Assembly (NCBI RefSeq): GCF_002811875.1
Contig: NZ_NPDZ01000001.1
Coordinates: 1-64,000 of the forward strand
DNA from: Leptospira perolatii
Lineage (GTDB): Bacteria; Spirochaetota; Leptospiria; Leptospirales; Leptospiraceae
Length of the DNA stretch: 64,000 nucleotides
Direction of reading: 5' to 3'
Below are positions 1 to 7,848 of this stretch, piece after piece. Position numbers and translations under genes: made by a program. The notes under the pieces are model-generated. The model did not search any database. It worked only from the letters and a program-made list of their open reading frames with translations, and had not been told where the DNA came from. Every line of letters begins with the position of its first letter. The first letter of the stretch is position 1.

Positions 1-512
1 CCGTCTGTGATTGTCAGTGGGTAACATCGAATGCCATCACGTGTCTTGAAATCCCCTTTGAAATCAGCACACCAAACAGCATTGGGAAAATCATAGCCCC
101 TGAAAGGTTCCGAATATGGGTTCATGTAGGACTTCCTTCTCTTGGGAGAAACCAATCCTCTTCTCTTAAGCAGGCTTCCTATTGTGCTGGCAGCCGGCCA
201 TTCCAACTCAGGATGATGATTTTCTAATACAGCCAGGATCTTTTTTGGGCCCCATGTGGGATGTTTTTTGCGAACCGTAAGAATCATTCTTTCTTTCGCA
301 AAACTTATGCTGTTGGGATTTGAATGAGGGGTCTTACTTCGATCTAGCAAGCCCTCGGGACCTTCTTCTCTATACCTATTGATCCATTTGTAACCGGTTT
401 TTCTACTGATTCCAAATGTCTCGCACAAGCTGCTCATGGAAATCATTCCATCTACCACGGCAGCAATAAACTTAACCTTCTCGTCCATCGGTCGCACCTC
501 TTTCCACGGCAA
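1..512 (-). CDS. IS481-family DDE transposase, N-terminal 170 residues
   Basis: Transposase catalysing movement of the element; cut by the window edge. The first 170 codons are open. A TTG start at 512 is chosen because AGGAGG sits 8 bases upstream and the N-terminus then reads LPWKEVRPMDEK, as usual for this family. Residues about 25-50 form a helix-turn-helix (SLCETFGISRKTGYKWINRY). The first catalytic aspartate is in WCADFKGDF near residue 149, and LTITD at 165-169 matches the conserved strand that follows. An ATG at 488 is an alternative start. Whether the rest is intact cannot be seen. Confidence 0.85.
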   Translation of the reverse strand, partial: MPWKEVRPMDEKVKFIAAVVDGMISMSSLCETFGISRKTGYKWINRYREEGPEGLLDRSKTPHSNPNSISFAKERMILTVRKKHPTWGPKKILAVLENHHPELEWPAASTIGSLLKRRGLVSPKRRKSYMNPYSEPFRGYDFPNAVWCADFKGDFKTRDGIRCYPLTITD

Positions 513-540
513 AGGCTTGTCCTCCTTTGCGTTTGTTTAG

Positions 541-583
541 TGTTACCTATGTTCCCGGTCTATTCTGTTACCCATGTCTCCGG
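541..583. repeat. Paired 18-bp direct repeats at the IS end
   Basis: TGTTACCTATGTTCCCGG (541-558) is followed by TGTTACCCATGTCTCCGG (566-583), three mismatches apart and offset by 25 bp. They lie between the inferred IS tip and the transposase start. Iterated subterminal sites of this kind commonly bind transposase; that role is inferred here. Confidence 0.7.
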
Positions 584-607
584 TTCATACCCAGGGTGGG
601 GCCAAAC

Positions 608-1480
608 TCAAAATGGACAACTCGCTACTTCAGAAATCGTCAGGTCGTCATTATAGAAATTGCCAGAAGAAAGATTCGGAGGTGCGTACAATCCGAAGTG
701 TGCTTGTTCTAAGATTCCACAACCACCCTGCACTTTCGCCTCGGATACCTTAACGCCGTCTTGTCTTACTTTTGCAAAACCTGCAGTCGGATCTAAATCC
801 AGACAGACCTCCAATCTAACCCACTGCTGAAAAGGAAAAGGCGTAGGAGAATTTGTAGGAGAAGTTTGAAAGTCCCAGTCGCTCCTTCCTTGCACCGGAA
901 CATGCATTAAATGCATAAAATTTCCGCCGCCTAAATTAAGATTTCCTAAATTGACTAAAACAGTTCTTGCCCAGGCATCAGACGCATCGGGAGTTAATGT
1001 GGCAAAACTGAACCACTCTCCTGCACTAATCGTTGCATCTATATAGGCATAAAGCTCCAAATAAATAGGAGTCCTAAATCCACCTTGTGCAGTTTTATGA
1101 AGTTGGATCGTAGGATATCCTCTGTGATTACAATTGATCCAAGGAGGGCAAGAAGGTCCGTTTGCATAAATCCAGGAATGATGAGCGTTCCCGGATCTTG
1201 CCACCGAAGAGCTTAATTCATGGCTGGCTGCATTTTGATAATTTTGCGGTACTATATAGAACTGTGAAAACTCAGATACTGACTCAAAGCCAGTCGTATA
1301 AACTCTTCCCGCTTGAGGCTTTGCAAGTTTTGCTGAACAGTCCGCTGCGATTAAGTAGGAGGATACTCCTTCCCAAAAGGATGTCCTATCTTCTTTTTCA
1401 TTTATTTTAGTTACGCAAGAAATCGAAAAAAATAAAACTGCAACGATTGCAATTCCCGCAATCTTCGTACGAGAAAACAT
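608..1480 (-). CDS. Secreted lipoprotein with lectin-like jelly-roll domain, 3' end replaced by IS
   Basis: A 290-residue protein with a lipoprotein signal peptide: hydrophobic run at 8-20 and lipobox SISC with the acylated cysteine at residue 22. The body is rich in aromatic beta-strand patterns and ends in GLYAPPN...NFYNDDLTISEV, which resembles concanavalin/LamG-like jelly-roll domains; no enzyme motif is evident. The insertion sequence joins after residue 287, so the last three residues (CPF) and the stop codon come from the IS. Probably only a short tail was lost, so the protein may still fold. The lectin-like fold is an inference from pattern. Confidence 0.6.
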   Translation of the reverse strand: MFSRTKIAGIAIVAVLFFSISCVTKINEKEDRTSFWEGVSSYLIAADCSAKLAKPQAGRVYTTGFESVSEFSQFYIVPQNYQNAASHELSSSVARSGNAHHSWIYANGPSCPPWINCNHRGYPTIQLHKTAQGGFRTPIYLELYAYIDATISAGEWFSFATLTPDASDAWARTVLVNLGNLNLGGGNFMHLMHVPVQGRSDWDFQTSPTNSPTPFPFQQWVRLEVCLDLDPTAGFAKVRQDGVKVSEAKVQGGCGILEQAHFGLYAPPNLSSGNFYNDDLTISEVASCPF

Positions 1481-1524
1481 GAGATCATTAGTATAGCATA
1501 GAATCGAAAGATTTAGTAAATTAT

Positions 1525-1851
1525 TTATTCGCTAGATTTGAATAAGTCCTTAACGGCGTCTTTTGCTTTTGAAAGATTATAATCTTCGCGATCGATTAAG
1601 ATAAAGTCTAGTCCTTCTTTTTCGATTCGAGCTAGAACTTTTGCGATGTCTCCAGGAGCTTTTAAGTTTGTCGCTAAATATTTAAACTTAGCTCCGCAAT
1701 TTGGACAGCTTTTATCTTTAACATAATTGAGGCCCAAATGCTTGCAGTTTGCGCAAGTTCCGTACAGATCATCAATGATCATTAGTTGAGAAGAAACTTG
1801 GCTTACACTCAGTTTTTTCCAGACACGTATGTATTTGTCATCTGCCTGCAT
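1525..1851 (-). CDS. Small zinc-ribbon protein of unknown function
   Basis: A 108-residue soluble protein. Two CxxC knuckles (CANC near residue 33 and CPNC near residue 50) make a compact zinc ribbon in the first half. The C-terminal half (DIAKVLARIEKEGLDFILIDREDYNLSKAKDAV) is predicted alpha/beta without a recognised motif. It lies just downstream of rocD on the same strand with a 15-bp gap, so the two are probably cotranscribed. I recognise no named family; a nucleic-acid or regulatory role would be speculation. Confidence 0.65.
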   Translation of the reverse strand: MQADDKYIRVWKKLSVSQVSSQLMIIDDLYGTCANCKHLGLNYVKDKSCPNCGAKFKYLATNLKAPGDIAKVLARIEKEGLDFILIDREDYNLSKAKDAVKDLFKSSE

Positions 1852-1866
1852 GCAAATTAAAAGTCT

Positions 1867-3114
1867 CTATTTCGCAGAATCGTCAAGATTTTTACTGATC
1901 GATTCTAGGATTAGCCCGCAAGCTTCCTGCATTTCCGATTTCGAAATGCAGAGAGGCGGTGCAAACCTGACAGTATGATCATGGGTCTGCTTTGCAAGTA
2001 CTCCGACTTTGATTAAGTCTAAACAGATTTTCTTTGCTACTGGACCTTCTTTTCCTGGAAAAAACTCTACTGCATTCAAGAGTCCTTTTCCTCTTACTTC
2101 TCTTATTTGATTCGAATAAGACTTTTGCAACTGATGCATATGAGCTCTAAATTCTGAGCCTCTTTCCATTGCATTCTCTGGCAGTCTTTCCTCGAGCAAA
2201 ACGCTGATCGCTGTTTTTGCCACAGCACAGCCTAAAGGATTTCCGCCGAATGTGGAACCGTGTTCTCCAGGTTTCAGAGTAAGCATTACTTCGTTAGAAG
2301 CCAACACAGCAGAGACTGGTATCGTCCCGCCGGATAAAGCTTTCCCTAACACCAATATGTCTGGCTTTACGTTTTCATGATCGCACGCTAACAGCTTACC
2401 AGTCCTTCCGAGTCCAGTTTGAACTTCATCAAAAATTAATAATACGTTTTTTTCCGTGCAAATCTTTCTGACTTTTTTTAGATAACCTTCGTCCGGGACG
2501 ATGACGCCAGCTTCACCTTGGATCGGCTCAACCATAAAACCTACAACGTCCGGATCTTCGAGTGCCTTGGACAAGGCTTCGGTATCATTAAAAGGAATAA
2601 TTACAAAACCCGGAACAAACGGGCCGAAATCGTTACGACTCAGGGGATCAGTAGATGCAGAGATTGCTCCGATTGATCTTCCCCAAAAATTTCCGGCGGC
2701 AAAAACAATCTTTGCTTTATCCTTTTCAATTCCCTTAACTTTGTAACCCCATTTACGAGTCAGCTTTACCGAAGTCTCCGATGCCTCGACCCCAGTGTTC
2801 ATCGGGAGGATACGGTCATAAGAAAAGGTTTCGCACATAAATTTTTCATAAGGACCAAGTTGATCGTTATGAAAAGCTCTGGATGTCAAAGTCAATCTTT
2901 CCGACTGAGTTCGTAAAGTTTCAATAATTCTAGGATGGCAGTGACCTTGGTTTACGGCGCTGTAAGCAGACAAGAAATCAAAATATTTTCTTCCGTCAGT
3001 GTCCCAAAGAAAAATCCCGCTACCCCGTTCGAGCACGACCGGCAAAGGTTCGTAATTAAATGCTCCGTAAGTTTTTTCTAAATCAAAGTACGAATGAGTC
3101 GATTGTTTAGACAT
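1867..3114 (-). CDS. rocD: Ornithine--oxo-acid aminotransferase
   Basis: Cytosolic class-III PLP aminotransferase that converts ornithine and 2-oxoglutarate to glutamate semialdehyde and glutamate. All 415 residues are present, the usual length. The PLP-phosphate pocket is [17 protein letters not shown] near 106-122, the cofactor-binding aspartate is in [10 protein letters not shown] (229), and the Schiff-base lysine is K258 in [10 protein letters not shown]. The GQGEAG-like loop reads EPIQGEAGV. The N-terminus begins close to the usual [13 protein letters not shown] block, supporting the ATG at 3114. It heads a two-gene unit with the zinc-ribbon gene. Confidence 0.93.
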   Translation of the reverse strand: MSKQSTHSYFDLEKTYGAFNYEPLPVVLERGSGIFLWDTDGRKYFDFLSAYSAVNQGHCHPRIIETLRTQSERLTLTSRAFHNDQLGPYEKFMCETFSYDRILPMNTGVEASETSVKLTRKWGYKVKGIEKDKAKIVFAAGNFWGRSIGAISASTDPLSRNDFGPFVPGFVIIPFNDTEALSKALEDPDVVGFMVEPIQGEAGVIVPDEGYLKKVRKICTEKNVLLIFDEVQTGLGRTGKLLACDHENVKPDILVLGKALSGGTIPVSAVLASNEVMLTLKPGEHGSTFGGNPLGCAVAKTAISVLLEERLPENAMERGSEFRAHMHQLQKSYSNQIREVRGKGLLNAVEFFPGKEGPVAKKICLDLIKVGVLAKQTHDHTVRFAPPLCISKSEMQEACGLILESISKNLDDSAK

Positions 3115-3204
3115 CGATACCTGTTTTTAACGTAGAAGCATACCTACAAGGAGATTTCTGATTTTCCCTTGACTTTTGTGTTATAACTTCATGAAAATTA
3201 AGGG

Positions 3205-3585
3205 ATGATAAAAGTTTCCAACTGGAAAGCGAGAATTCTCTTCGCATTCATTTGTGTTATGTTCCTTTCTTCCTGTTTGTACACTAACTTGAAATCGCCG
3301 GGTTGGTACTACTCTCAGAGTTATTCCGACATCCGTGGAATGGACCCGGTGGGCAGACTAGAAGGACAATCCTGTGGAACCAGCTATTTATGGCTAGTCT
3401 ATACCGGGGATGAAAGTTACGAGGCTGCCGTTCAAAACGCGATCAAGGACAAGGCCGATCTACTTTACGATGTTCAAACAGACTACTTTCTGAAATCTTT
3501 CCTATTCGGACTCTATTTCGAAAAATGTACGAGAGTTTCGGGCATGGGAGTAAAACTTCCTCAAAGATTACTTAAAAAAGAATGA
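3205..3585 (+). CDS. TRL-like lipoprotein
   Basis: A 126-residue lipoprotein: positively charged N-terminus, hydrophobic core, lipobox FLSSC with the cysteine at residue 24. The mature part has the TRL-type layout: a GxxxGxSCGTSYLWLVYTGDESYEAAVQNA block, then DLLYDVQTDYFLKSFLFGLYFEKCTRVSG. TRL proteins are small envelope lipoproteins of unknown function. The ATG follows AGGG with no spacing, an unusual ribosome site, but no better start lies in frame. Its stop overlaps the next gene (ATGA). Confidence 0.7.
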   Translation: MIKVSNWKARILFAFICVMFLSSCLYTNLKSPGWYYSQSYSDIRGMDPVGRLEGQSCGTSYLWLVYTGDESYEAAVQNAIKDKADLLYDVQTDYFLKSFLFGLYFEKCTRVSGMGVKLPQRLLKKE

Positions 3586-4184
3586 ACCTTTCATTTAAGA
3601 AAAGTAAAGTTCTATTACTATTGTTTTTCTCAATAGAAATTTGTTCTTTATCTTTTTGTAATACTAGCACTGGCGGAAATCGAGCTCTCGTGCGTAGAAA
3701 CCCCGAGCCTTATCCTGCAGGTATCGGACTTTCCTTGGAGAATGATGTTCACGTAAATGGGGCAAATTTTCGGGATCCATCTATTCACTATGGAGCAAGT
3801 TCCACAAAACTGAAGACTTTTGGATTCGATGGTTGGATTCGATCCACTACTTCTTTACCTTTTAAAGATATGTTCCATGCTACCTTAGATGGCTGGGATT
3901 GGTCGAAATATCGCATCGTTCGATTTGCAGGAGATAGTAAAGGTTGCCAGTCAGGCGTCTCCATCGTTCTACCTCTAAAACAAGGTAGTAGAGACGCCTA
4001 TGTTCCGATCAGTTTTGTTTTCGGTCCAAAAAGTTTTTATGAAGAATTGAAAGAGCAAATGGAGGCGCACGATATCCAAGCTCTTTTTGACAGTCGATTA
4101 GATATCGAAAATACCTCTTACGTGCTCGGTATTTTCAGAAAAAAATGCATTCGGTTTAGGAGTTATGGAATCCAAAAATTTTAA
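3582..4184 (+). CDS. Putative lipoprotein, diverged relative of the upstream TRL-like protein
   Basis: A 200-residue predicted lipoprotein (hydrophobic 9-25, lipobox LSFC at cysteine 27). Its C-terminus (YVLGIFRKKCIRFRSYGI) parallels FLFGLYFEKCTRVSGMGV at the end of the preceding protein, and both have a central strand before a predicted helix, suggesting a shared TRL-like core with an inserted middle. It overlaps its upstream neighbour by 4 bp (ATGA) and the downstream DUF423 gene by 20 bp, so the three are a translationally coupled operon. Function unknown. Confidence 0.6.
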   Translation: MNLSFKKSKVLLLLFFSIEICSLSFCNTSTGGNRALVRRNPEPYPAGIGLSLENDVHVNGANFRDPSIHYGASSTKLKTFGFDGWIRSTTSLPFKDMFHATLDGWDWSKYRIVRFAGDSKGCQSGVSIVLPLKQGSRDAYVPISFVFGPKSFYEELKEQMEAHDIQALFDSRLDIENTSYVLGIFRKKCIRFRSYGIQKF

Positions 4185-4551
4185 TCTACCACTCTTTCTC
4201 GCAGGAATATTTGGATTTTTAGGAGTAGCAATTGGAGCATTTGGAGCTCATGGCCTGAAATCGGTAATTTCTCCAGAATTAATGTCGGTTTTCGAAACGG
4301 GGACTAAATATCATCTACTTCATGCAATCGTAATGTTCGTGATCGCAATCTCGGATAAATATCGTGAATCATTTTGGATTCGCTTGGGATTTTGGTTAAT
4401 TTCAACCGGAATCATATTCTTTTCCGGGTCTCTTTATATTCTTTCAATTACCGGAGTAAAAATCTTGGGAGCAATTACCCCGATTGGCGGACTCTGTTTT
4501 CTCGCCGGATGGATTTCCATTTCCGTCGTTGCATTTTCTCGCAGCAAATAG
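4165..4551 (+). CDS. DUF423 (YgdD-like) inner-membrane protein
   Basis: A 128-residue protein with four predicted membrane helices. The N-terminal signature (FLAGIFGFLGVAIGAFGAHGLK) followed by ELMSVFETGTKYHLLHAIVMF is diagnostic of the DUF423/YgdD family. Length matches the family. Function is not established. It overlaps the upstream lipoprotein gene by 20 bp, so it is the last gene of that operon. Confidence 0.85.
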   Translation: MESKNFNLPLFLAGIFGFLGVAIGAFGAHGLKSVISPELMSVFETGTKYHLLHAIVMFVIAISDKYRESFWIRLGFWLISTGIIFFSGSLYILSITGVKILGAITPIGGLCFLAGWISISVVAFSRSK

Positions 4552-4618
4552 CAATCGAAAACCAGTAATCTAAAGAAAGCGATCTTTCAGAATATCAAAT
4601 CGTTCGGCTGATTCGAAT

Positions 4619-5266
4619 TCACTTTACGATATGCAAATTGAACAACGGATTTTGGAATACCCCGTAAAGCCTTACCCAAAGAGGTAACAGCATCTCCGTA
4701 GCTCTAGCGTTTGTAATATTTCCTAGATCCAAAATGTTCTTCCAACCAAACTCTTTTTGAAGGAGTTCCTTTACGCGGCCCTTTGCTGAATCACTATTTC
4801 CGCATATAAACAAGTCATGCTCTCCAGGCAGCAAGGATGGATTGACCATTAAAGATGCATTAACCGTGTGCAAAGTTTTTACGACAAATGTTCCGGGAAA
4901 TTCATCCTGAATTGTTTCACCGAGCGAATTTGTATTTGAAATAAGCAAAGAAGGTGGAAATCCCTTGGAGAAATCTAAAGGGTTCGAGACATCGATCAGA
5001 ATTTTTCCAGACAAGGAATCCGAACCTGCGGCGGTAAGTGCCTCGACCGAATGTTCGCCTTTCGTACAGTTAAATAAAATTTCTCCGAACTGCGCACAAT
5101 CTTTGAAACTGCCTTCGCTAGATTTTCCTCCTACCTCCCGAATCCATTCGACCGCCTTCTCATTTCCTGCAGCTCGGGAGCCCATTTTAACTTCATGCCC
5201 ATTTTTTACAAGCCTGGTCCCAATCGTCTGACCAACCGAACCTGTTCCAATAATTCCGAATTTCAT
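4619..5266 (-). CDS. NADPH-dependent F420-reductase-like oxidoreductase
   Basis: A 215-residue cytosolic Rossmann protein. MKFGIIGTGSVGQTIGTRL opens directly with the GxGxxG dinucleotide site, and the following VKMGSR places the NADP-selective serine/arginine after strand two. The later parts (LFNCTKGEHSVEAL, ILIDVSNPLDF, VVKTLHTVNA) follow the NADPH:F420 oxidoreductase-like family. Leptospira is not known to make F420, so the true substrate is probably another. ATG 5266 is chosen over an upstream in-frame ATG at 5389, because the extra 41 residues precede the Rossmann start and GAGGAG lies just upstream of 5266. Confidence 0.8.
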   Translation of the reverse strand: MKFGIIGTGSVGQTIGTRLVKNGHEVKMGSRAAGNEKAVEWIREVGGKSSEGSFKDCAQFGEILFNCTKGEHSVEALTAAGSDSLSGKILIDVSNPLDFSKGFPPSLLISNTNSLGETIQDEFPGTFVVKTLHTVNASLMVNPSLLPGEHDLFICGNSDSAKGRVKELLQKEFGWKNILDLGNITNARATEMLLPLWVRLYGVFQNPLFNLHIVK

Positions 5267-5434
5267 AGACAAGCACACTCCTCGGTAGCGATTAAAGAGA
5301 ATAGAAAATCTTATTTTATGGAAGAATAATTTAGTTATAAAGCCAAATATTGTATCGGAAAATCTTTTTGAATCTGTATGTTCCTTCACTAAAGAAAAAA
5401 AGTTATTCTTTTACCTGATAAAAGGAAGGTTTTA

Positions 5435-6268
5435 GTGCACACAAGAAAGTCTTATCGCATATTTCAAATCGATGCATTTACCGATGTACTTTTCAAAGGA
5501 AATCCTGCCGCGGTAGTACCTTGGTCCGGAGAATGGCTGCCCGATAAAATTCTGATTCAAATCGCGGCGGAGAACAATCTCGCCGAAACCGCTTTTTTCA
5601 GACCAAGGGCGTTACCTGGAGAATACGACCTGCGATGGTTCACTCCTAAAGTGGAAGTAGATCTTTGCGGACACGCAACCTTGGCAACAGCGTATTCTAT
5701 TTTCGAATGCGGCGCCGACCAAGAAGGTCAAGACTTTGTCTCTCAGATAGATACACTTCGTTTTTTCACGAAAAGTGGAATTATGCAGGTTCGGCAAAAA
5801 GGAGAAATGCTCTATCTTGATTTCCCATCTTATAAAACTCAAGAAATGCAAATCAGCGACTTAATGCTAGACTGCTTTGAGTCAAGGCCTAGAGAAGTCC
5901 TCGAATCTCGGAGTGCTGTCTTTATCTTTAAGGACGAAACGGAGCTTCGAAACTTAAAGCCGAATTTCGAAGCCATAAAGAATATTCCTTTCCCTTCAAT
6001 CATCGCTACTGCTCCCGCAGACTCGAAAAACGAATACGATTTCGTCTCCAGATATTTTGCGCCCGCAAAAGGAATTCCTGAAGACCCAGTAACAGGATCC
6101 GCCCATTGCACTTTGATTCCGCTCTGGTCCAAAAGATTAGGAAAAAGTAAACTACTCGCGTTTCAGGCTTCTGAAAGAGGAGGGTTATTGATCTGCGAGG
6201 ATTTGGGAGAAAGAGTCAGTATCGGCGGGAGTTGCGCATTTTATTTAAAGGGAGAATTCTACCTCTAA
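5435..6268 (+). CDS. PhzF-family isomerase/epimerase-like protein
   Basis: A 277-residue protein of the PhzF/diaminopimelate-epimerase fold. The N-terminal FQIDAFTDVLFKGNPAAVV and the catalytic-glutamate block NLAETAFF are both present, as is LRWFTPKVEVDLCGHATLATA, the family signature. The C-terminal domain carries GIPEDPVTGSAHCTLIPLW, which matches the second half-site. Start is GTG, preceded by AAGGAAGG at good distance. Substrate unknown. It is divergent from the oxidoreductase gene and convergent with the TetR gene (15 bp apart). Confidence 0.88.
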   Translation: MHTRKSYRIFQIDAFTDVLFKGNPAAVVPWSGEWLPDKILIQIAAENNLAETAFFRPRALPGEYDLRWFTPKVEVDLCGHATLATAYSIFECGADQEGQDFVSQIDTLRFFTKSGIMQVRQKGEMLYLDFPSYKTQEMQISDLMLDCFESRPREVLESRSAVFIFKDETELRNLKPNFEAIKNIPFPSIIATAPADSKNEYDFVSRYFAPAKGIPEDPVTGSAHCTLIPLWSKRLGKSKLLAFQASERGGLLICEDLGERVSIGGSCAFYLKGEFYL

Positions 6269-6283
6269 GATTGAGCAAAGCAC

Positions 6284-6925
6284 TTAACGTTTAGCAATTC
6301 CATGCATATGAATAGAGATAATTCTTTCTGCGATTTGCTCCGCGTTGCTTTTATCGAATTGAATCAAAGGATTAGACAGGAGGTTTTCATTTAATAATAC
6401 GGATAACCCGTGTACTAGGGACCAACACGCTGCGGACAAATCCTGCGCTTCCAAATCTGTTCTTCCCTCTTCTTTACATTTGAGAACTGTATCCCAAAGT
6501 TTTAAAAAGGAATTTTTTCCAGCTTCCATCAAATCCGGAAGATCATCTTTCGGACCCAAGTCAGTATGCCACATTGCACGATAGTAACCCGGATTCCTTA
6601 CGCAAAACGTCACGTAGGCGACGCCAATTTTTTTTAGTTGGTCAATGGCGTCATCTGGGTTCGCGCTCCTTTCGGCTTCCTCAAACGACTTTGTGATCGC
6701 GATAAAGCCGTCTTTTGAAAGCTCAGCCAGTAAGTCCCGTCTGGACGGAAAATGCCTATAAGCTGCCGCATGGCTAACCTGAGCCTTTCTGGCGATTTCT
6801 CGAATCGTAAAATCAGAATCTTTGCTCTCCCCTAATCTTTTGAGAGCAAGAGACTTTAGAGTCTCTGCCAGGCTGCCGTGGTGGTAAGATCCTTGAACTT
6901 TCTTTCCCTTTTTCTTAACAGCCAT
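6284..6925 (-). CDS. TetR-family transcriptional regulator (WHG-type C-terminal domain)
   Basis: A 213-residue repressor. The N-terminal helix-turn-helix reads DFTIREIARKAQVSHAAAYRHFPSRRDLLAEL (about 35-70), preceded by YHHGSLAETL, typical of TetR proteins with a WHG-type ligand domain. The C-terminal half contains the MWHTDLG and AACWSLVHGLSVL segments. ATG 6925 is chosen because the upstream in-frame extension to 7003 runs through a perfect inverted repeat likely to be its operator. Ligand unknown. The same half-site recurs before the membrane operon at 11269. Confidence 0.85.
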   Translation of the reverse strand: MAVKKKGKKVQGSYHHGSLAETLKSLALKRLGESKDSDFTIREIARKAQVSHAAAYRHFPSRRDLLAELSKDGFIAITKSFEEAERSANPDDAIDQLKKIGVAYVTFCVRNPGYYRAMWHTDLGPKDDLPDLMEAGKNSFLKLWDTVLKCKEEGRTDLEAQDLSAACWSLVHGLSVLLNENLLSNPLIQFDKSNAEQIAERIISIHMHGIAKR

Positions 6926-6961
6926 CTTAATTCGAAAGCTAAGCCTGAGGCTTAGTGCCAG

Positions 6962-6978
6962 TGTTACCAATAGTAACA
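6962..6978. promoter_or_regulatory. Probable TetR autoregulatory operator
   Basis: TGTTAC-CAATA-GTAACA is a perfect 6-bp inverted repeat, 37 bp upstream of the chosen ATG of the TetR gene. On the minus strand a TTGATT box and a TACTAT box 18 bp apart would put the operator over the -10 region. Autorepression is inferred from position and symmetry. Confidence 0.55.
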
Positions 6979-7003
6979 TTGATTGGTGCTCTAAATCAAG
7001 CAA

Positions 7004-7848
7004 GGCAAATTTTCAGGGTCCTTAGCCATTGTAGGACGTCGCTTTGAGCTTTTTGCCGAATTCAGACAGAAAAAATACGAATCTTCTCAAAATTGAAGGA
7101 AGACCAAGGAGGACTCTATACGTTAGATTGGAGTGCAGCCTTTGGGCAGACCTCCCTGATTGCAAATTCATTAAATATTGAGCAAATGAAAATATAACAT
7201 CGACACCAATACGTTAGTTGAAAACGATCAACTTTCTAGTATCCAGACCTTCTCTCCGGCCCGTTTTTCGAAAATTGTCTATTTTCTCAAGGTAATTCTT
7301 AGGGGAAAGCTCCCTACCAGCTAACATATATTAGCTGCTTAATTTTTTTAAACTATTTACCTCTAGAACCCTTAATTCTTTTAACAAAATAAAATTTTCG
7401 AAAAAAATAATCAAATAAATAGCATGGGAACTGTTTCTAAAAACGTATCCATGGGGTCTCCGAAGGGGAAACAATTTTAGAAAATTGGCCGTTTACATTA
7501 TAGAGCGAACCCATAATTAGCTCCTTTGAGCTGGCACACATTTGTTTTCAAAAACCGATCGCTTTTGTCCTCCTGGTCGAATGAAATCATTTGACTAGGA
7601 GGACATTCTTTTCTTTGCCCGACCACATTCTATTTCAAAATAGTTACAATATCCAACTAACAGATATTAGGTGAATATCTAAATTCTAATTTTTAAATTC
7701 ATTAATTAGAGTTACGTTACTTCTTTTAACAAAAATTTCTGCCTAAGATATTTTTTAATCAAATTAACAAAGGTGAATTTGTTCTAAGTTTAACCCTCGG
7801 AATCTACCGACGGAAAAAGAAAACGAATGATTGAAAAGAGGTCTCTGA
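7004..7848. other. 845-bp non-coding region with several inverted repeats
   Basis: No convincing gene is seen on either strand. The stretch is AT-rich and contains TTTCTAAAA/TTTTAGAAA (7434-7442 and 7475-7483), a CAATTTT-AG-AAAATTG repeat (7472-7487), a small AGCTC/GAGCT hairpin near 7519, and the strong hairpin at 7566-7605. From about 7612 on, the sequence is the long leader of the FG-GAP gene and is repeated before the second FG-GAP gene. Confidence 0.6.
7566..7616 (+). terminator. Strong orphan hairpin with T-rich tail
   Basis: The arms 7566-7584 and 7587-7605 pair over 19 positions with only two G-T wobbles, followed by TTCTTTTCTTT. This has the form of a plus-strand intrinsic terminator, yet no gene ends upstream of it. 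It may end an untranslated RNA, or terminate a transcript entering from the left. Confidence 0.5.

Larger units (their letters stand above)
1..619 (-). mobile_element. IS481-family insertion sequence, partial (one end)
   Basis: The window opens inside an insertion sequence whose transposase reads on the minus strand. The end inside the window is placed at about 619: on the minus strand the element would begin with TGTCC, and beyond it the lipoprotein gene resumes. Between this end and the transposase start lie two near-identical 18-mers. The other end lies left of the window, so target-site duplication and full length cannot be seen. The family call comes from the transposase; the exact end is inferred from the break in the neighbouring gene. 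Confidence 0.8.

Noticed and set aside
527..712. Plus-strand 61-codon frame across the IS end
   Set aside because: Antisense to the transposase leader and the lipoprotein end; no ribosome site.
4619..5389. Start at 5389 for the oxidoreductase
   Set aside because: The extra residues precede the GxGxxG site that normally opens the protein; GAGGAG lies before ATG 5266.
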